This document shows, piece by piece, positions 33,901 to 41,583 of a DNA stretch of 64,000 nt. Below the pieces are notes generated by a model. It ran no database searches, was not told the DNA's origin, and worked only from the letters and a program-made list of their open reading frames with translations. Position numbers and translations under genes: made by a program. Every line of letters starts with the position of its first letter. The first letter of the stretch is position 1. Origin of the DNA: Larkinella rosea (GTDB lineage Bacteria > Bacteroidota > Bacteroidia > Cytophagales > Spirosomataceae); assembly GCF_003858635.1 (NCBI RefSeq), contig NZ_RQJO01000008.1:1364001-1428000 (forward strand). Reading direction: 5' to 3'.

Positions 33901-34407
33901 ACCAACAGCTTCAATTACAAAGGCGTCAACCTCTCGTTCCTGATCGATTTCAAACTGGGTCATAAGATGATTTCCGGTACCAACCACAACGCCTGGCGGC
34001 ACGGTTTGAGCAAGGAGACGCTGGTGGGCCGGGAGCAGGGCTATGTCATTGGCGACGGCGTCAATCCGAACGGCGAAGTCAACAAAACGCAATCGGGCGT
34101 GCAGGCATTTTACGAAACCGTTCGTTCGCAGAACATTGCCGAGCAGTTTGTTTACAACGCCGGTTTGTGGCAGTTGCGGCAGATTTCAATCGGCTACGAC
34201 TTCACCAAATTCATTCCGACGGGTGCCAAATTTATCAAGGGATTGCGGTTGAATGCCGTCGCGAACAACGTGGCAGTTATCAAGAAATGGGTGCCGAATA
34301 TCCACCCCGAGCAGTTCGGTTTTCCGTCGGATAACCTCGTCGGTCTCGAAGCCACCGGTCTGCCCATCACGCGAAGCATTGGTTTTAACCTGAATGTCAA
34401 GTTTTAG
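30901..34407 (+). CDS. SusC/RagA-type TonB-dependent transporter with STN signalling domain
   Basis: 1168 residues. After a signal sequence (to about residue 38, SNAQEYLS) comes an STN domain (about 45-118; LTLHADNQDIKRVLADIEKA), a carboxypeptidase-D-like domain (about 143-225; LSGKVTDEKNLGLPGVTILIKG), the TonB-linked SusC signature near ALNEVVVTALG, a plug (to about 350) and a 22-strand barrel. The STN domain couples it to the FecR/FecI pair just upstream. It would import an oligosaccharide or sugar acid across the outer membrane using TonB energy, with the next-gene SusD as surface lid. The co-transcribed enzymes point to uronate/aldarate-containing substrates. Confidence 0.95.
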   Translation: MKKHLAGQLWLKLMRFSLTQSLVMLSLVGVSFAHPSNAQEYLSRRLTLHADNQDIKRVLADIEKATDVQFVYSSQVIEKRQKMSIQATNSTLEEVLVKYFKPLPVNYELVGRKVVLSASTTSAYETGFVDLIEKAATLAPKRMLSGKVTDEKNLGLPGVTILIKGSSRGTTTNASGAFQLDVPDADAASTVLVFSYVGYESKELTVGNQTNLQISLTPESKALNEVVVTALGIKKQAKSLGYATATVGSEEMTINRTANFMNALQGKMAGVNITPLGAGPAGTSKIRIRGQSSFGGNNSPLIVVNGVPIDNTNYGARGDVSDRGSNRTSDSGDGLSSINPDNIETMTVLKGAAASALYGSRAKDGVIMITTKTRGTGSGINLEYNTNFTSDTPLDYTDYQYEYGQGENGVRPTTPFPTSGQWSFGEKFQPGMTQVLFDNVTVPYEPQRHQITDFYRTGGTWTNTLTLSSGGENGGFSLSIANLDNKNIYPGSSYNRKNINLGFTQTLAKKLTVSGNINYSKEFRKNPPNIAEQDFSPVIIFSMANSMPLDILEKYATDANGNETVWSRFTNRTNPYFALKRFENINTDRVFGNLTAKYNFTNWLFLQARIGQDFYAREQEYNLPTGTQRQPAAPAGFVNGQYVQDVRTVRELNADFLLNANKTFGVFGVNVNLGGNQMYRKISRHNVLVQDFYTRGLYTIGNGRQRDAIYDLSERQVNSLYASAEVSFKDYLFLNGTARNDWFSTLSPANRSILYPSLTASFVFSQAFANSLPTWLTFGKIRAAYAEVGSDTDVSPYANNLFYGINSQQFPGPSGTAQPLASISGTTVPNANLRPMRVSEKEIGLELKLFNNNVGLDLTYYDKLSSDQILRAQTSDAGGYQTQLINVGKSSNKGLEMMVTLNPVKRTNFTWNAIFNASYNVTKVLDLGSSVSDNMITVGTGDFSGELRQVVGLPMGQLFGFGYLRDAQGRQVFDAGNGRPLRTATQISFGSAIPKWVGGITNSFNYKGVNLSFLIDFKLGHKMISGTNHNAWRHGLSKETLVGREQGYVIGDGVNPNGEVNKTQSGVQAFYETVRSQNIAEQFVYNAGLWQLRQISIGYDFTKFIPTGAKFIKGLRLNAVANNVAVIKKWVPNIHPEQFGFPSDNLVGLEATGLPITRSIGFNLNVKF

Positions 34408-34416
34408 TAAAAGTTA

Positions 34417-34504
34417 TTTCGCGGAGTTAAGCGGAGTTTAAAGAGTTAAACAGAGAAAAAATAACTCCGCTTAACTCTTTAAACTCCGCTCAACTCCGCG
34501 AAAC
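34417..34504. repeat. Intergenic long-arm inverted repeat, family B
   Basis: Arms 34417-34449 and about 34471-34503 match over 33 nt with one mismatch. Words: CGCGGAGTTAAGCGGAG and TTTAAAGAGTTAA. It fills the susC-susD gap. A relative lies at 37786-37884. Confidence 0.9.
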
Positions 34505-34521
34505 GAAACACTCTTCTAAAG

Positions 34522-36039
34522 ATGAAAAAGATACATATTGCCCTATTCCTAACCCTTTTCTTCACCTCCTGCGACAAGGGATTTGACGAGATGAACATCA
34601 ACCCGATCGCTCTGACGTCGGTGGACCCGGCTTTTCAGCTCAATACGGCCATCGTTGCCAGTGCGCCCGGCTACGGCAACCTGAGCTACGAAACCACCAT
34701 CGTCAAGCAGATGATCACGCCGTTCAGCGGGCAGGGATCGGCGGCCAACTTCAACCAGGACAACCGGACAGTTTCAAACGGTAACTGGACGACCTATTAC
34801 GGCAACATCATCCGGGAATTGACCGATGTCATCGCCCAAACGAAAGACAATGCCGCCCGCTCTAATTTGTACAATATGACGCGAATCTGGCGCGCTTATG
34901 CCTTCATGATTGTCTCGGATTCTTACGGCGATGTGCCCTATACGCAGGCCGGGAAGAGCTACCTGGAAGGCATCGTAAAACCGGTTTACGACACGCAGGA
35001 ATCGATTTATACCGATATTCTGACCGAACTGGATGCCGCTTCGGCGGGACTGGATGCGGCCAAGGCGAAAGTGGCCAGTGATGTATTGTACGACGGCGAT
35101 GTGGTGAAATGGAAGCGGCTGGGGTATTCGATTCTGCTGCGGGCGGCCATGCGGCTTTCCAAAGTAAACCCGACCAAAGCCGCCGAATATGTGGCGAAAG
35201 CGGTAGCGGGTGGTGTCATGCAGTCCAACGCCGACAATGCGATTATCCGCCATACGGCCAGTTTTACGAACCCGGTCGGTAGCCAGTTGAACGGCGGACA
35301 GTCGGCATTCTTTTACCTGGATGAAGAGTTTGTGAGCTTTTTGCAAAAGAATAATGACCCGCGTCTGACGTCCATTGCGGTTCGGTATGTGGGCGCCACC
35401 AGCGGGGCGCAGCAGGTTGAATCGCGGGCTAACCGGACGGCTGCCGTGCAGATTGGTGCCCCGCAAGGCTACGACAATACGACGATCAGCGCGGCCGTAA
35501 CCGCTAGTAAATTAGCCAGTTTGTGGGATTACAGTCAGCTCGACAAAACCCGAATGGCTGCCCTGACCGCCCCGAGTTTTCTGGTCACCTACGCCCAAAC
35601 CCAGTTGCTGCTGGCCGAAGCGGTTTTCCGGAAGTGGACGACGGGCAATGCCGCCACGCTTTATGCCAACGGCATCAAAGCCCACATGCAGCAACTGGCC
35701 AGCTACGGCAGCAGCACCGCCGTGGCAGAAAGCGCCATTACGGCGTATGTGGACGCCAATCCGCTGGCGGCCGGGAAAGAACTGGAGCAGATCAACACGC
35801 AGTATTGGGTGGCCTCGTTTCTGGTCGGGCCCGAAGCCTGGGCCAATTTCCGGCGGAGCGGTTTTCCGGTTTTGAAACCCAATCCGTATCCCGGTAAAGA
35901 CCTGAAAACTGAAGATTTTATCCGTCGGCTGACGTACACTGATGCCGAATTGAACGTCAATAAAGCCAATGTGCAACAGGCCATAAGCCGGCAGGGTGCC
36001 AACTTGCTGGATACCCGGATCTGGTGGGATAAAAAATAA
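34522..36039 (+). CDS. SusD/RagB-type surface lipoprotein
   Basis: 505 residues. Signal peptide II with lipobox ending FFTSC17, then acidic DKGFDE, suited to surface export in Bacteroidota. The sequence fits the SusD-like_2 branch, with FDEMNINPIALTSVDPAFQLN at the start of the mature protein, NMTRIWRAYAFMIVSDSYGDVPY in the TPR part and YWVASFLVGPEAWANFRRSGFP near the C-terminus. It forms the lid of the SusC transporter encoded upstream and binds the glycan at the cell surface. The ligand cannot be told from the sequence. Confidence 0.93.
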   Translation: MKKIHIALFLTLFFTSCDKGFDEMNINPIALTSVDPAFQLNTAIVASAPGYGNLSYETTIVKQMITPFSGQGSAANFNQDNRTVSNGNWTTYYGNIIRELTDVIAQTKDNAARSNLYNMTRIWRAYAFMIVSDSYGDVPYTQAGKSYLEGIVKPVYDTQESIYTDILTELDAASAGLDAAKAKVASDVLYDGDVVKWKRLGYSILLRAAMRLSKVNPTKAAEYVAKAVAGGVMQSNADNAIIRHTASFTNPVGSQLNGGQSAFFYLDEEFVSFLQKNNDPRLTSIAVRYVGATSGAQQVESRANRTAAVQIGAPQGYDNTTISAAVTASKLASLWDYSQLDKTRMAALTAPSFLVTYAQTQLLLAEAVFRKWTTGNAATLYANGIKAHMQQLASYGSSTAVAESAITAYVDANPLAAGKELEQINTQYWVASFLVGPEAWANFRRSGFPVLKPNPYPGKDLKTEDFIRRLTYTDAELNVNKANVQQAISRQGANLLDTRIWWDKK

Positions 36040-36069
36040 AAACCGTCCCGCTCAACCCCTGATTCTGCG

Positions 36070-37014
36070 ATGAAAAACTCCCGATTGCCGACCCGGCGTG
36101 AAATCCTTTCTACGTTTGTAGGTGTTGGAATGGCCAACGTCGGTTTCGGGGTATTTCATACGCCGAAAAAGCAATCCGATGGCGAGTCAACCCAAAAACC
36201 GGCAGAGGTAACGATTGAGTGGAATGCCCATATTTTTAGTCCGGATGTGGGGCGGTTTCCGTTTCATCCCCAAGCCGCCTATAAACCGGATGTTGCCAAA
36301 CAGCCTGTCGATCAGCTCGCTGTCTATTTGAAACGGCTGGATGACGAGAAAATAGACCGGGCGGTGATTGTGCATCCCGAACCGTATGGCGACGATCACA
36401 GGCTGATGCTCGACTGTCTCCGGCGGGAACCGAAACGATTGAGAGGTACCAGTTTATTCTTTCCGAAAGACACCGATGCGCCCCGAAAACTGGCCGCGCT
36501 GGTCCGGCAGGAACCGCACATTGTGTCGACCCGGTTTCACGCGCATCGGGGAAAAGAAACGTATCTCGACACGTTTGCCGATTCGGGGGTGCGCGCGTTG
36601 TGGAAGCAGGCTGTCGACCTGAATCTGGTGATCGAGCTGCACATCGGGCCAAACTACGCCCGGCAGGCGGGTCAGGCCATTGCGGCATTTCCGGGTTGTA
36701 AAGTTCTGATCGATCACCTGGCCGAACCGCAGATGGGAACCGGAGCGGAGTATGCGGACGTGCTCGAACTGGCCCGGTTTCCGAATGTGTATATGAAACT
36801 CTCCGGACTTGATTATTTTGCCAAAGATAATCCGTATTATGAAAGTGCCATTCCGTTTACGCGCCGGATCATCAGGGAGTTTGGTGCCAATCGAATGGTC
36901 TGGGGTGGTGGTTCGCCCGCGATCGTCGACAAACACATGGCCAATTATTCCGAAGCCGACCGGGCCAACGTGAAAGGCGGAAATCTCCGCAAATTGCTGA
37001 ACTGGATTGTATGA
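36070..37014 (+). CDS. Exported amidohydrolase-2 family protein (LigI-like) with altered active site
   Basis: 314 residues. The start LPTRREILSTFVGVGMANVG is Tat-like. The body is a TIM-barrel of the COG3618 lactonase/2-pyrone-4,6-dicarboxylate hydrolase group: AHIFSPDVGRFPFHPQAAY resembles LigI CHVFGP...FPF. Two usual catalytic features differ: the first His of HxH is Asn (WNAHIF), and the barrel-end GSDWP with its catalytic Asp reads WGGGSP. So lactonase activity is uncertain. In this operon a periplasmic sugar-acid lactonase or a binding role is likely. Its stop overlaps the aldolase start by four bases. Confidence 0.82.
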   Translation: MKNSRLPTRREILSTFVGVGMANVGFGVFHTPKKQSDGESTQKPAEVTIEWNAHIFSPDVGRFPFHPQAAYKPDVAKQPVDQLAVYLKRLDDEKIDRAVIVHPEPYGDDHRLMLDCLRREPKRLRGTSLFFPKDTDAPRKLAALVRQEPHIVSTRFHAHRGKETYLDTFADSGVRALWKQAVDLNLVIELHIGPNYARQAGQAIAAFPGCKVLIDHLAEPQMGTGAEYADVLELARFPNVYMKLSGLDYFAKDNPYYESAIPFTRRIIREFGANRMVWGGGSPAIVDKHMANYSEADRANVKGGNLRKLLNWIV

Positions 37015-37775
37015 AAAACCTGAAAAAAAGACTGAAACAAGGTGAGACCCTGAATGGGTGTTGGTTAAATCTGGGGAGCTCGTTAACGGCCGAAATTGTG
37101 GGGCACTCCGGTTTCGACTGGGTGCTGATCGATCTCGAACACGGAGCGGGTTCCGAAAAAGACGTGCTGTATCAATTGCAGGCGCTGGAAAACACGGCTG
37201 CGGGCGTGATTGTCCGCGTGGAAAGCTCCGAAAGTCAGCGCATTCACCGGGTGCTGGACATGGGCGCGGAAGGCATTATGTGTCCGAAAGTTCATAATCC
37301 CGAAGAGGCAAAAAAGGTGGTCCACGGGTTGCATTACCCACCCCACGGCGGCCGGGGAGTCGCCAAGATGGTGCGCGCGACCGGTTTTGCGCAGAACTTC
37401 CAGCAGTATTACGAAGAGGCTCAGGAAACGATTCTCGGCGTGGTCCAGATCGAAACCGTCGAAGTGCTGGATCACCTGGATGAAGTGGCGGCCATGGATG
37501 GCGTCGATGTGTTGTTCATCGGCCCTGCCGACCTGTCGATGGAACTCGGGATTTTCGGACAGTTCGACCACCCGCGGTTTAAGGAAGCGTTGCAGGAAAC
37601 CGTCAATGCCGCCCAGAAAGCCGGAAAATCCACCGGTATTCTCTTTTTCAATCCCGACGATTACAAACGCTACCACGACCTCGGCATCCGGCTCATTGCC
37701 TGCGGTGCCGATGCCACCTTCGTCGCCGACGGTGCCCGCAATCTGGCGAAAAAGCTGGATGCATTCCGAAAATGA
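37011..37775 (+). CDS. HpcH/HpaI (GarL-like) 2-keto-3-deoxy sugar-acid aldolase
   Basis: 254 residues, the family length. Conserved features are GCWLNLGSS near the start, FDWVLIDLEHG (the catalytic His-containing segment), VRVESSESQRIHRVLDMGAEGIMCPKV, the metal ligands Glu in QIETVE and Asp in FIGPADLSMELG, and the TGI segment at the end. Such aldolases split 5-keto-4-deoxy-D-glucarate into pyruvate and tartronate semialdehyde (GarL), or KDR-type acids. The nearby GarR-like and glucarate-dehydratase-like enzymes favour the GarL role. Cytoplasmic. Start overlaps the amidohydrolase stop (ATGA), so translation is coupled. Confidence 0.88.
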   Translation: MKNLKKRLKQGETLNGCWLNLGSSLTAEIVGHSGFDWVLIDLEHGAGSEKDVLYQLQALENTAAGVIVRVESSESQRIHRVLDMGAEGIMCPKVHNPEEAKKVVHGLHYPPHGGRGVAKMVRATGFAQNFQQYYEEAQETILGVVQIETVEVLDHLDEVAAMDGVDVLFIGPADLSMELGIFGQFDHPRFKEALQETVNAAQKAGKSTGILFFNPDDYKRYHDLGIRLIACGADATFVADGARNLAKKLDAFRK

Positions 37776-37785
37776 ATGAATTATG

Positions 37786-37884
37786 TCGCGGAGTTAAGCA
37801 GAGAAAAGAAGAGTTAAGCAGAGTTTTTATGAAATTTCTTTTTCCTCCGCTTAACTCTGCAAACTCCGCTCAACTCCGCGAAAC
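37786..37884. repeat. Intergenic long-arm inverted repeat, family B
   Basis: Begins TCGCGGAGTTAAGC and ends CAACTCCGCGAAAC, nearly the same outer words as the copy at 34417. The inner words are CAGAG-type variants. It lies between the aldolase and permease genes. Confidence 0.85.
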
Positions 37885-37916
37885 AACCCCCTTAAATCCT
37901 AAACCGAAAACTCTTA

Positions 37917-39350
37917 ATGTCTGATCCGCTTCTCATTCTGGCCGTTGGTGTATGTATCGTTGTCGGTGGCATCATCGGATTAAAATTACATCCATTCCTC
38001 GCGCTGCTGCTCGGCGCTTTCGTTGTTGCCCTGATGACCCCCGCGTCGGCCATCGAGCAGTTTGCGCTGGCGAAGGGAACCGCTCCGGCGGCTGCGCAGG
38101 CCCTGGCCAAAAAAGGCATCGGCGAACGCATCGCTACCGAGTTTGGCAACACCTGCAGCAAAATCGGCATCCTGATTGCCATGGCCGCCATCATCGGCAA
38201 GTGCATGCTGGAAAGCGGAGCCGCCGAACGAATCATTCGTTCCATGTTGAAACTGACGGGCATCGGCAAAGCACCCATCGCCTTCCTGGTCAGTAGTTTT
38301 TTTATCGGGATACCGGTTTTTTTTGACACCGTTCTTTTTCTGATGATGCCGCTCGCCAAGGCCATGACCCTGCGGATCGGCAAAAATTACCTGTTGCTCG
38401 TTTTGTGTATCATGGCTGGGGCCGCGATGGCGAACTCGCTGGTTCCGCCCGCGCCGGGACCACTGTTCCTGATTGGCGAAATGCACATTCCGATTGGACT
38501 GATGATGATTGCCGGTACCATCGTGGGGCTTTTTACGATCACGGCCGGGTATTTCTTTGCGCTCTGGGCCAACCGGAAGTGGCCGATTCCGTTGCGGGAT
38601 TCGCTGGATGCCAAACTGGAAGACATCAAATTGATTGCGGCCAAAGAAGACGTTCACCTGCCCGGTTTGGGCGTGTCGTTACTGCCATTGTTGATTCCGC
38701 TGGTCTTTATTTGCGCCGATACCGTGCTGAGTACGATGGCCACGCCCGGAGATCCACTGACCCAATCGGCGGTTTTGAAGGTGGTGAAGTTTTTTGGGGA
38801 CAAAAACATTGCCGTCGTCACCGGCGGAATTGCGGCTTTGCTGATTCTGGCCGCCCACAAGAAAAGTGGCAAGGAAGGTTTGACGCCTTTCGTTCAGGCG
38901 GCATTGATGAGCGGGGGCGGCATCATCCTGATCACGGCGGCCGGGGGCGCGTTCGGCGGGATGTTGCAGCAAACCGGCATCAGCACGCGGATTGCCGACA
39001 TGACCAAAGATTACCAGATGGCGCTGATTCCGCTCGCGTTCCTGATTGCCGCCGTCGTCCGCACCGCGCAGGGTTCGGCCACCGTAGCCCTGATCACGGC
39101 GTCGGGGATTTTGTCCGGTATGGCGAGTAACGCGAACCTGGAATTTCATCCGGTTTATTTGGGACTGGCCATCGGCTGCGGTTCCAAACTCGTGCCGTGG
39201 ATGAACGACGCCGGTTTCTGGATCATCTGTAAACTCAGCAACTTAACCGAGCAGGAAGCGCTCAAAACCATTTCGCCCCTGCTCGTCGTCATGGGCCTGA
39301 CCGGCCTCGTCATCATCATGATCGGCGCGCAGTTGTTTCCGTTAATTTAA
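37917..39350 (+). CDS. GntP-family sugar-acid:H+ symporter
   Basis: 477 residues with about 12-14 membrane segments. GntP features include VGGIIGLKLHPFLALLLGAFVVALM at the N-terminus (a signature of gluconate permeases), VSSFFIGIPVFFDTVLFLMMPLA, GNSLVPPAPGPLFL-like ANSLVPPAPGPLFL, and TAQGSATVALITASG with GLAIGCGSKLVPWMNDAGFW. The family carries gluconate, idonate, fructuronate and glycerate. Placed between the aldolase and GarR it should bring sugar acids from the periplasm to the cytoplasm. Confidence 0.92.
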   Translation: MSDPLLILAVGVCIVVGGIIGLKLHPFLALLLGAFVVALMTPASAIEQFALAKGTAPAAAQALAKKGIGERIATEFGNTCSKIGILIAMAAIIGKCMLESGAAERIIRSMLKLTGIGKAPIAFLVSSFFIGIPVFFDTVLFLMMPLAKAMTLRIGKNYLLLVLCIMAGAAMANSLVPPAPGPLFLIGEMHIPIGLMMIAGTIVGLFTITAGYFFALWANRKWPIPLRDSLDAKLEDIKLIAAKEDVHLPGLGVSLLPLLIPLVFICADTVLSTMATPGDPLTQSAVLKVVKFFGDKNIAVVTGGIAALLILAAHKKSGKEGLTPFVQAALMSGGGIILITAAGGAFGGMLQQTGISTRIADMTKDYQMALIPLAFLIAAVVRTAQGSATVALITASGILSGMASNANLEFHPVYLGLAIGCGSKLVPWMNDAGFWIICKLSNLTEQEALKTISPLLVVMGLTGLVIIMIGAQLFPLI

Positions 39351-39374
39351 AAAAGTTTAGAGTTTATAGTTTCT

Positions 39375-39479
39375 GACGCAGACGTACCCACGGACTTTAG
39401 TCCGTGAATTACTGTCCACTGAGTTAAGTTGGGAACGCTGAGGATTACACGGACTTTAGTCCGTGGGTACGTCTGCGTC
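39375..39479. repeat. Dispersed palindrome family A, paired copy
   Basis: Two inverted arms of 32 nt (39375-39406 and 39448-39479) pair with two mismatches. Each contains the self-complementary core CACGGACTTTAGTCCGTG, so either one large or two small hairpins can form. Outside it, ACCGTAAACTGTATACCG (about 39489-39506) resembles the words of the repeat at 29551. Confidence 0.9.
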
Positions 39480-39524
39480 GGCCCACCGAAAACCGTAAAC
39501 TGTATACCGAAAACCCTTTAAATT

Positions 39525-40382
39525 ATGCAAAAAATAGGATTTATTGGATTGGGGATCATGGGGAAACCCATGGCGTTAAATTTGATCAGGGCCGGTTTTT
39601 CGGTATCCATTTTGGGAAAAAGTGGCGCGGCTGACGAACTGGTGGAAGCGGGTGCGAACACATTTCCGACGGGCAAAGCCCTGGCGCAACACAGTGACAT
39701 GGTCATTACGATGTTGCCGGATTCGCCGGATGTGGAACAGGTCGTTTCCGGTCCGGATGGCGTACTGGAGGGTATTCAATCGGGGGCGTTGTTCATCGAT
39801 ATGTCGACGATCTCTCCTTCTGTTGCCCGGAACATTCACCAGATGATGCAGGCAAAGGGCGTGGAAGCGCTGGACGCGCCGGTTTCGGGCGGACAGGTGG
39901 GGGCGGTTTCGGCCTCGCTGTCGATCATGGTGGGCGGGAGAGAAGCGGCTTTTGAACGGGCGCTACCGGTTTTTCAGGCGATGGGGAAAAACATCGTTCG
40001 GATCGGCGAACCGGGTGCGGGACAAACCACCAAAGCCTGCAACCAGATGATTGTCGGCATCACGATTCAGGCGGTGGCCGAAGCCTTTACGCTGGCGAAA
40101 AACGCGGGCGTCGATCTGGAAAAAATGCGGGAGGTGTTGCTGGGCGGTTTTGCCCAGAGCCGTATTCTGGATTTGCACGGCAAACGGATGATTGAGCGAA
40201 ATTTTGCGCCCGGTTTCAAAATCAAACTGCACAAAAAAGACCTGGGCATCGCCCTGCAATCTGGTGACGAATTTTCGGTTCCGCTGAAAGCCACGGCGCT
40301 CGTTGCCGAACAGATGAAAGCCGCCATCGCGGCCGGAAACGGCGAACTGGACCACAGTGCGATCATTCAGGAATTGGAATAA
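39525..40382 (+). CDS. garR: 2-hydroxy-3-oxopropionate (tartronate semialdehyde) reductase-like
   Basis: 285 residues, beta-hydroxyacid dehydrogenase family. NAD(P)-binding GFIGLGIMGKPMALNL (5-20), substrate-binding DAPVSGGQVGA (117-127), and catalytic Lys170 in GQTTKACNQM are all in place. GarR converts tartronate semialdehyde to D-glycerate, the step after GarL cleavage of keto-deoxy-glucarate. Its place four genes after the transporter and two after the aldolase supports this. A 3-hydroxyisobutyrate dehydrogenase-like activity cannot be excluded from sequence alone. Confidence 0.87.
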   Translation: MQKIGFIGLGIMGKPMALNLIRAGFSVSILGKSGAADELVEAGANTFPTGKALAQHSDMVITMLPDSPDVEQVVSGPDGVLEGIQSGALFIDMSTISPSVARNIHQMMQAKGVEALDAPVSGGQVGAVSASLSIMVGGREAAFERALPVFQAMGKNIVRIGEPGAGQTTKACNQMIVGITIQAVAEAFTLAKNAGVDLEKMREVLLGGFAQSRILDLHGKRMIERNFAPGFKIKLHKKDLGIALQSGDEFSVPLKATALVAEQMKAAIAAGNGELDHSAIIQELE

Positions 40383-40433
40383 TTTCTAAGAAAAACCGGG
40401 GAATCATACCCTGAAACCTAAATCCTTACGACT

Positions 40434-41552
40434 ATGAAACGGAAAAGTTTTATCAAAGCCATCGCGACGGGCTCCGTCGGTGCGGCTGCTTTTAGTTCCG
40501 AAAACGCGCGGGCGGAAATCAAAGCCGCTCCCAAAAAAGTGCTGATGAAAGTGGGCTGTCAGTCGGGTGGCACCACCGTCGAAAATCTGGAATTCAAGGC
40601 CCGTCACGGGGTTTTTAACCTCGACGGCGGAGCGCCCAAAACCATCCCGGGCAAAGGCTGGGACCTCGACGATTCGATGAAAAAGCGGGAAGCCTGCGAG
40701 AAATACGGCATCAGCCTCGACGCTTACCACTTCCCGCTGACCTCGGCCGGAATCGACAAGGTGGAGTATCCGAACATCATGCTGGGAAAAAGCCCGGAGC
40801 GGGATCGCGAAATTGAAATTCTGCAGCAAATGATTCAGGTCGCCGGAAAAACCGGTATTAAAGTCCTGAATTACAATACAACGATTCTGCCGGTTTTGCG
40901 CACCGGGCGGTATACTGATCCGAAACGCGGCAACGCCGATTACAGTGTCTGGAATTATGAAGAAGCGCTGAAACAGAACCATCCTAAAACCGTTGCCGGG
41001 GATGTTACCATCGAGCAAATGTTCGAGCGCATTACGTACCTGCTGGACCGGATTCTACCGGTGGCAAAAGAGTACAAAGTCAAGATGGCCAACCACATCG
41101 CCGATCCGCCGACGCCGGTTGGCTACCGGGGCATTACGCGCTGGAACAGCCCGGATGTGTTTAAAGGCATTCAGCGGTTTGCGAAATTATATGATTCTGA
41201 ATACCACGGTTTTAACTTTTGCATCGGTTCGATTGCGGAAGGCTTGAAAGATCCGAAAACCGAAATTATGCCGATTATTAAGTGGGTCGGTGAGCGAAAT
41301 CAGATTTTTAACGTTCATTTGCGGAACATAAAAGGCGGCTGGAACAACTTTCAGGAAGTCTATCCCGACAACGGCGACATGAATTTCCTGCACGTTGTCC
41401 GCGCCCTCCGGGATGTCGGTTTTTCCGGGATGGTCATGCCCGACCACGTGCCGCACCACCACGATCCGGCCAGCACACCGCAGGCGTTTTCGTTTGCGTA
41501 CGGTTACATCAAAGCGCTGTTGCAGGCGGTTTCTGACGAAGTGAAAAGTTGA
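40434..41552 (+). CDS. UxuA-like mannonate dehydratase with export signal
   Basis: 372 residues. The N-terminus has a basic start (KRKSFIKAIA) then a weakly hydrophobic stretch to about ENARAE, a Tat-like pattern not found in cytoplasmic UxuA. The TIM barrel follows UxuA: VKMANHIADPPTP (His-containing metal site), GFNFCIGSIAE (Cys ligand), FNVHLRNIKGG (His), and MVMPDHVPHHHDP near the C-terminus. UxuA dehydrates D-mannonate to 2-keto-3-deoxygluconate with a divalent metal. If exported it would work in the periplasm ahead of the GntP permease. Reaction identity is probable, not certain. Confidence 0.8.
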   Translation: MKRKSFIKAIATGSVGAAAFSSENARAEIKAAPKKVLMKVGCQSGGTTVENLEFKARHGVFNLDGGAPKTIPGKGWDLDDSMKKREACEKYGISLDAYHFPLTSAGIDKVEYPNIMLGKSPERDREIEILQQMIQVAGKTGIKVLNYNTTILPVLRTGRYTDPKRGNADYSVWNYEEALKQNHPKTVAGDVTIEQMFERITYLLDRILPVAKEYKVKMANHIADPPTPVGYRGITRWNSPDVFKGIQRFAKLYDSEYHGFNFCIGSIAEGLKDPKTEIMPIIKWVGERNQIFNVHLRNIKGGWNNFQEVYPDNGDMNFLHVVRALRDVGFSGMVMPDHVPHHHDPASTPQAFSFAYGYIKALLQAVSDEVKS

Positions 41553-41583
41553 TTAATCAGACAACAGAATCCTGAATTTGACT

